A DNA stretch of 64,000 nucleotides from Liopterus haemorrhoidalis (lineage: Eukaryota > Arthropoda > Insecta > Coleoptera > Dytiscidae), in contig OZ020613.1 of NCBI GenBank assembly GCA_963971575.1, forward strand, positions 50,958,250 through 51,022,249, given 5' to 3'. Shown here one piece after another: positions 59,148 to 64,000 of this stretch. How positions within the stretch are numbered: the stretch's first letter is position 1; each line of letters opens with the position of its first letter. The notes under the pieces are model-generated. The model ran no database searches. It had not been told where the DNA came from and worked only from the letters and a program-made list of their open reading frames with translations. Both the position numbers and the translations under genes were made by a program.

Positions 59148-60059
59148 ACTATTCTACTTTAGCAAACCCACCTTACTGCGCATGCGTGCAGTGTTGGCAA
59201 TAGTAAAATGTAATATATCAATTTTAATAATTTAAATTTAATATCAATTTATTAAATGAGTTTATTTATAAGAAATATAGAAATAAGTAATATTCTCTTA
59301 ATTTCTACTGTGATTAGAGTTTTAATATATAAATGTAGTTTAAATTTAATTTAATATTATTTATTTTCACTTTTTTCTGTTGTAGTTATTTATTATGCAT
59401 TGTATCGATATTTAAAAATTTTTTAATTCAGGTGGACAATGAACTGGCCCTCTGCACCACCATGTTATAAAAGTATGCACAATGATACACAATTTTAATT
59501 AGGCTAATATTGGGGGAAAATCAAGTACTGTGCACCTAAAACAAGGTAATTAGGTTAGGTTTAGTTAGTAAAAATCTAGGACAACAGAATCCGAAAAACA
59601 CAAAGTAACCTTAAAGGAGTTCGTGTGAAAAAAAAATAAAATATAAAGAATGTATACACTTTACAAAATATAACAACAACAAGATAAAGGTATAACTACT
59701 GAATTACATCCTACACCGCACAAACGTTTTTTACACAAACTTTTTTAAGCTTACTTTGAGCTTTTCGGCTTCTGCTGTCCTAGACTTTTACTAACTAAAC
59801 CTAACCTAATCACCCAGTTTTTAGGTGCACTAAATTATGTTCTCCCTTTTTTAATCTTTAATCGGCTGTGAATGTAATATTATTATTTATTCTTATTATA
59901 AAATACCGGAATATTAATTTAATTAGATTTATTTAACTGAAAGTTAAGCATTATAATACAAATAATTTTAATTCTATTTTGATTTTAGTTTAAATTTACT
60001 TGTTTTAATTTTACTATAGTTGGCAACATTGTCTAGTGGGTTTGCTAAAGTAGAATAGT
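59148..60059. mobile_element. TIR element (912 bp) with a nested fold-back
   Basis: A perfect 24-bp inverted repeat, actattctactttagcaaac plus ccac, at 59148-59171 and 60036-60059. AT-rich interior without ORF. No clear target duplication. A second inverted repeat (59530-59830) sits inside. Confidence 0.75.
59530..59830. mobile_element. Fold-back MITE, about 100-bp arms, nested
   Basis: Starts gtgcacctaaaa and ends ttttaggtgcac; the left arm (59530-about 59630) is matched by the right arm (about 59730-59830) at about 85%, including taattaggttaggtttagtt and agtctaggaca. The middle is about 100 bp of AT-rich DNA. Confidence 0.8.
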
Positions 60060-60727
60060 GCCTTAATTTGTTTTCTAATATTCTTATTTTTTCTTTTGCA
60101 GTACTGAAAATTGTTAGTACAGCATTTGCTTTATTTTAAAAATCTTTACATAAAAGTAATTAAAAAAAGATTTTTATTACAATGGCAAATGTATCGTTTT
60201 TTACATCTTATTTTTGCTAAATTTGCATTAATGGCATCCAACCATAATTTTTTTGTTTTACATTAGTAGGGAAAATAAAAAAAGTTCGTTTTGATCATTG
60301 TTATCCTTGTAAGCATTAGGTTATTAATTTTTAAAATAATTATTGTTAAAGTGTATTCCAAATGATTAGGCGGAACTAGATTTTCAAATCTAGTAATTTT
60401 TACAGATTGATTGAAGCTTTTGATCATTTTGTTCAGGAAAAGCAAACTTCAATATATAAAAAAATAGCTAATGACAGCTTACAAAAATAAAAATTCCAGT
60501 TAGTTTCGCCTAATCGTTTGGAACAGCCTGTATATATGTTTTCTTTATTAAAATAAAATTGTATATACTTAGTTTTTAAATAATAATAATAAAATAAGTA
60601 TAAGTAAAATAATATTTTGTTTCATTTCTCCTAAAATGTACTCAAATTTACAGAATTTGTTAAAATTATATTAAACATCAAAGTAAATTACTATTTTGGT
60701 CTAACTAATATAATTTTTTATTGTTAT
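60060..60727. other. AT-rich non-coding DNA
   Basis: No feature supported; the small ORF at 60263-60445 is chance. Confidence 0.4.
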
Positions 60728-60805
60728 AATCATAATAACATAGGTAGAAGTGGAAAATAATTTCACTCAGCTTTTTGGACAAGAAGCGTTTATTTCAACA
60801 AAACA

Positions 60806-60843
60806 CAACGTTTCGCCAACACATTGTTGGCTTCTTCAGGTGC
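60806..60843 (-). ncRNA. Hammerhead-like motif, left arm of element 2
   Basis: Mirror of the right-arm motif: gaaac is the complement of 60809-60813 and ctgaaga the complement of about 60833-60839, with the gccaaca/tgttggc stem between. Confidence 0.45.
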
Positions 60844-61524
60844 TATAACAATAACATCATGATAGAAAACAATATTGTGCAATTAATAACAAAATTTACC
60901 TATGTTAGTTAAACGTAGTCATAACAGACTGTACATCAATCATCTCCAAGGATGGTGAAATTGCAGAATACATAGATATTATGTGTACTTGAAGGTAACA
61001 AAACATAGGAAAAACCAGGAGTAAAATATAAATTAAATTTAGAAATATAGTGATCCAAAAATTAGAAACTATTGTTTGAATTTAACAGTGCAACTGAGAC
61101 AAATAAACCATATAATTGTCCAACATTAACTTATATAATAATATAATGAAAACAAGTTTTATCGCTGCATCAATATGACAGGCTGCGACACTATTGATGC
61201 AGCGATAAAACTTGTTTTCATTATATTATTATATAAGTTAATGTTGGACAATTATATGGTTTATTTGTCTCAGTTGCACTGTTAAATTCAAACAATAGTT
61301 TCTAATTTTTGGATCACTATATTTCTAAATTTAATTTATATTTTACTCCTGGTTTTTCCTATGTTTTGTTACCTTCAAGTACACATAATATCTATGTATT
61401 CTGCAATTTCACCATCCTTGGAGATGATTGATGTACAGTCTGTTATGACTACGTTTAACTAACATAGGTAAATTTTGTTATTAATTGCACAATATTGTTT
61501 TCTATCATGATGTTATTGTTATAG

Positions 61525-61564
61525 CACCTGAAGAAGCCAACAATGTGTTGGCGAAACGTTGTGT
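61525..61564 (+). ncRNA. Hammerhead-like motif, right arm of element 2
   Basis: ctgaaga 61528-61534, helix II gccaaca/tgttggc (61536-61542 and 61546-61552) with loop atg, gaaac 61553-61557, then gtt. Flanking gcac and gtgt can pair as helix I. The layout is the minimal type I hammerhead of Penelope-like elements with one extra A before helix II. Confidence 0.5.
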
Positions 61565-61671
61565 TTTGTTAAAATAAACGCTTCTTGTCCAAAAAGCTGA
61601 GTGAAATTATTTTCCACTTCTACCTATATTCAAAATTTGGACGTTAAATTACTTTCTACAATCATAATAAC

Positions 61672-62294
61672 GATAAATTATTTTTAGTAATACCAAAAAA
61701 GTGTTTATTTTGGTGTTTTATATATAATTTTAGCATTCATTTATAATACCCCATGGGAATATTGCAATTTAAATAACCCGCCATTTTATCAGTAACTCGA
61801 CCCCTCGTCCCACGGAGTCTCTGTAGTCGCCGTGTTGCCATATTAACCCAAGCTTGACCAAATGGGGTGTGTCACACCCCAGTATATTAATAGTGGAAAT
61901 GATGTATCTATTGATAATATTTATGAATTAGTTAATATTTAACAATAATTTAATTTTTAATCGACAAAAAAAATCAAAAACACCATTTACAAAAAAATAT
62001 GTCTAAATTATATTTGGCAACAGCGCATTTCGAATGAATTATGCTTAAGAAATGAGAAAGAAATTGTCTCCCCCATCAAAATACATAGACCAATCAGAGA
62101 GCTAGCTAAATTATTATGTGTGAGAGTGGTGTGAACGAGAGATGCAATGTTGTCAGTCAACACGAGACTCACCTTGAAGTATGATGCAATTTAGGAAAGA
62201 AATTGGCGTGATTTTGACTTTTATTGAAAAAATTATTAAAAAAGCATTAAATAATTACTTTGAAATTTTTTTTTTTTTAAATATTGTTCTATAG
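61672..62294. other. Non-coding DNA upstream of the hAT fragment
   Basis: Holds a 17-bp palindrome ggggtgtgtcacacccc (61864-61880). The last bases, ttgttctatag (to 62294), look like an intron acceptor for the next exon. No other feature. Confidence 0.4.
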
Positions 62295-63045
62295 GCTTGA
62301 CAGCATCTAACTGTTATATATCAAAGCACATGTACCAACGAATTACAGAACATGAAAGTTCTTGGCTACACAATAACTGTTCTGAAGCCTATGTATTGAC
62401 AATGAATAACAAAAATGTATTTTCCTTGTTAAATAAAAAACGATTGGAACAATCCAATAAAAATCGAGAAATTTTAAAACGAATAATTGAAACTATTAAA
62501 GTTATCGGTAAACGGGGACTGAGCTACCGTGGTTTGCATGAATCAGCTAAGACGTTGTTAGATTTCAACTTAGATCATGGTAATTTCTTAGAATTGATTA
62601 TATTAATTAGTAAATTTGATCCAATATTAAAATTTCATATTGAAGATGCAGTAAAAAATTGTAATTTAAGTAAGGGACGTGGTAATTTTATAACATTTTT
62701 GTCTAAAACCACCGTTAATAATATAATAGACATAATTCATTCAGTCATAAAAGAAACAATTTCAAAAAAAATTAAGGAATCAGAAATGTATAGTATTCAA
62801 ATTGATACTACACAAGACATCAACGCCGAGGATCAATGCAGTATAATATTAAGATATGTTAATGACCGTGTTTACGAGCGATTAATTACTAATTGTACGT
62901 CAACTACAGGGGAAGATTTATGCAAATTAGTAAGTAATGTTTTAAATGCACTTGGAATTGATATATCAAAATGCATAGGAAATTGCACCGACGGTGCAGG
63001 AAATATGCAGGGCAAATATAAAGGATTTAGTGCGTGGCAGTTTAT
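62295..63045 (+). pseudogene. hAT (ZMYM/DUF4371) transposase fragment, second family member
   Basis: An exon after an acceptor-like ctatag at 62294. HMYQRITEHESSWLHNNCSE, then GKRGLSYRGLHESAKTL, FDPILKFHIEDAVKN, IKESEMYSIQIDTTQDINAE with the first catalytic Asp, and CTDGAGNMQGKYKGFSA, the DGAxNMxGxYxGxxA block. It is 250 residues in one open frame. After KGFSA the sequence leaves the family and a stop follows at 63059-63061. It parallels the gene at 30126-36735 but is a different, less damaged copy. The zinc finger and C-terminus are missing. Confidence 0.85.
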
Positions 63046-63051
63046 GTCAGT

Positions 63052-63132
63052 GACATGTTAGAAAGGCATCACCAAGAAAATAAGGAGCTCATGCTACAAT
63101 TTATAGATGCCTTAAAAAACAACAAGCCGTAG
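63052..63132 (+). pseudogene. Myb/SANT-like transposon protein tail
   Basis: MLERHHQENKELMLQFIDAL and KNNKP before a stop. The pattern of a helix with RHHxEN...FxxxL is typical of the C-terminus of Myb/SANT-like proteins of Harbinger-type transposons. About 26 residues only. Confidence 0.35.
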
Positions 63133-63317
63133 ATTATTGTTGTTTACTTTTTTATTATATTATTTAATTTACATAATAATTTGCCATTTATTGTTTTTTA
63201 CAGTGGTGGTGTGTGACCTAGCTTCAGATGAGGCTTTGGAATACAAACCATGATAACTGTTGATCACTGAAACTGAGCTTGTAAATAACAACTGTAAAAT
63301 CTTAATTTCAGCTTTAC

Positions 63318-64000
63318 TTGAAACCTGGCCACACACCTCTATTGGATTTTTGTTTTTTTATTTTATATTTATATAAGCGTAATGCAGAGCAAGACATGAA
63401 TAATATTAAAATTTGGCTTGATGCTAATCTTCTAACGTTGAATTACAAAAAAACAGAATTTATTTCATTTTCAATTTATAATAATACTCAGCCTACATTT
63501 AATTTCTTAACGCTTCATAATAGTAATTGTTTTGAAGAAAACTGCGCTTGCGAAATATAAATTAAAAAAGTTGATAAAATAAAATACTTAGGTGTTATGT
63601 TCGACAAAAATATGAGATGGAACGAACACACTAATAAATTAATGACGAATATACGGAAATCATTCTATATTTTTAAAAGATTGAGGGAAGTTACGCCATT
63701 ACATATTTTGTATCAGTTTTATTATGCTCTTGTCCAGTCTTCTTTAATGTACGGGTTAATTGCCTGGGGTGGTGCTGCAGACGTCTATTTAAATCAGATC
63801 AAAACTGTGCAAAACACTGTACTAAAAATCATGTTCAAAAAAAGCAGACGCTACCCTACTGAATTACTATACAGAAATACAAACATTTTTAATTTATCAC
63901 AATTATATATCCGGAGTATCCTGGCTTACACAAGCAAGTATAGTAATGTAATAACAATATAAGATCATAAATACTCAACGAGGAACAAAGATAAAGCAGC
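63318..64000 (+). pseudogene. Non-LTR reverse transcriptase C-terminal fragment (continues past the window)
   Basis: DMNNIKIWLDANLLTLNYKK is the W...N.L.LN..KT..+.F block after the active site. A stop interrupts at 63558, then VDKIKYLGVMFDKNMRWNEH and HILYQFYYALVQSSLMYGLI, then WGGAADVYLNQIKTVQNTVL and KKSRRYPTELLY follow in the frame from about 63560. This is the thumb and post-RT region of jockey/CR1-type elements. The active-site part is missing to the left, where AT-rich DNA and the Myb/SANT piece lie. The ORF closes at 63960; the remaining bases may belong to the same element. Confidence 0.75.

Larger units (their letters stand above)
60740..61659. mobile_element. Penelope-derived inverted-repeat element 2 (920 bp, near-perfect palindrome)
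   Basis: Arms 60740-61175 and 61192-61627, both 436 bp, almost base-perfect (I find one mismatch in the parts compared), around a 16-bp spacer. A 32-bp extension lies at the right end only (61628-61659) with tttggacgttaaatta. A 12-bp duplication aatcataataac flanks the whole (60728-60739 and 61660-61671). Each arm carries a hammerhead-like motif. Related to the element at 34713-35961, which has the same extension on its left end. Penelope elements are known for inverted terminal repeats with a one-sided extension of about this size. Confidence 0.88.

Overview
The window looks like repeat-dense, AT-rich intergenic DNA from an arthropod nuclear genome, most likely an insect. The evidence is the mix of Pao/BEL, Ty3-like, jockey-like, I/Nimb-like, RTE-like and Penelope-like retroelements together with PIF/Harbinger, hAT (DUF4371/ZMYM type), P/THAP9, piggyBac, IS630/Tc1-like, pogo-like and ISL2EU-type DNA transposons, plus spliceosomal introns. 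The species cannot be named from sequence alone. I see no convincing host housekeeping gene, no rRNA gene and no functional tRNA gene. The only possible non-transposon coding remnants are a degenerate BIR-like ORF (27668-27964) and a lysine-rich ORF pair (28317-28768).

Layout. 1-10924: a full-length Pao/BEL element (22-6138, plus) sits inside the integrase codons of a second Pao/BEL element (minus; 6139-10924 and 1-21). 11290-14560: a Penelope-like element (PLE) is split by a 1.9 kb LTR-like insert (11787-13669), and a hammerhead-like motif follows its GIY-YIG end. 14662-21872: a decayed Harbinger nuclease whose 5' flank received a nearly intact 6.1 kb I/Nimb-like element (15733-21858, 14-bp target duplication). 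22411-27584: a centre-deleted IS630/Tc1-like element, simple repeats and a pogo-like TIR element. 30126-37052: one hAT (ZMYM/DUF4371) transposase gene broken first by a 5'-truncated copy of the same I/Nimb-like family and then by a PLE-derived inverted-repeat element, and finally joined to a piggyBac tail. 37399-42524: P/THAP9-type pieces interrupted by the 5' half of a jockey-like element. 42690-46800: an RTE-like element with two open reading frames. 46835-49431: the 5' part of a Ty3-like LTR element followed by P-type fragments in both orientations. 49840-52800: a second IS630/Tc1-like transposase with acidic tail repeats, and two facing non-LTR RT remnants. 52912-56505: an ISL2EU-type pair, an intact spliced THAP-DDE transposase facing a SWIM/YqaJ nuclease gene, with a solo LTR between them. 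57230-61659: MITEs and a 920-bp near-perfect inverted repeat related to PLE termini. 62295-64000: hAT, Myb/SANT-like and non-LTR RT fragments.

The window reads best as a stratigraphy of insertions. At several junctions I could read target-site duplications directly, so relative ages can be ordered: the inner Pao element is younger than the outer one, the I/Nimb-like copies are younger than the Harbinger and hAT genes they hit, and the PLE-type inverted repeat is younger than the hAT gene. The most unusual items are the two PLE-derived inverted-repeat elements, which share a conserved one-sided 30-32 bp extension and carry a hammerhead-like motif in each arm, and the ISL2EU-type transposase/YqaJ nuclease pair.
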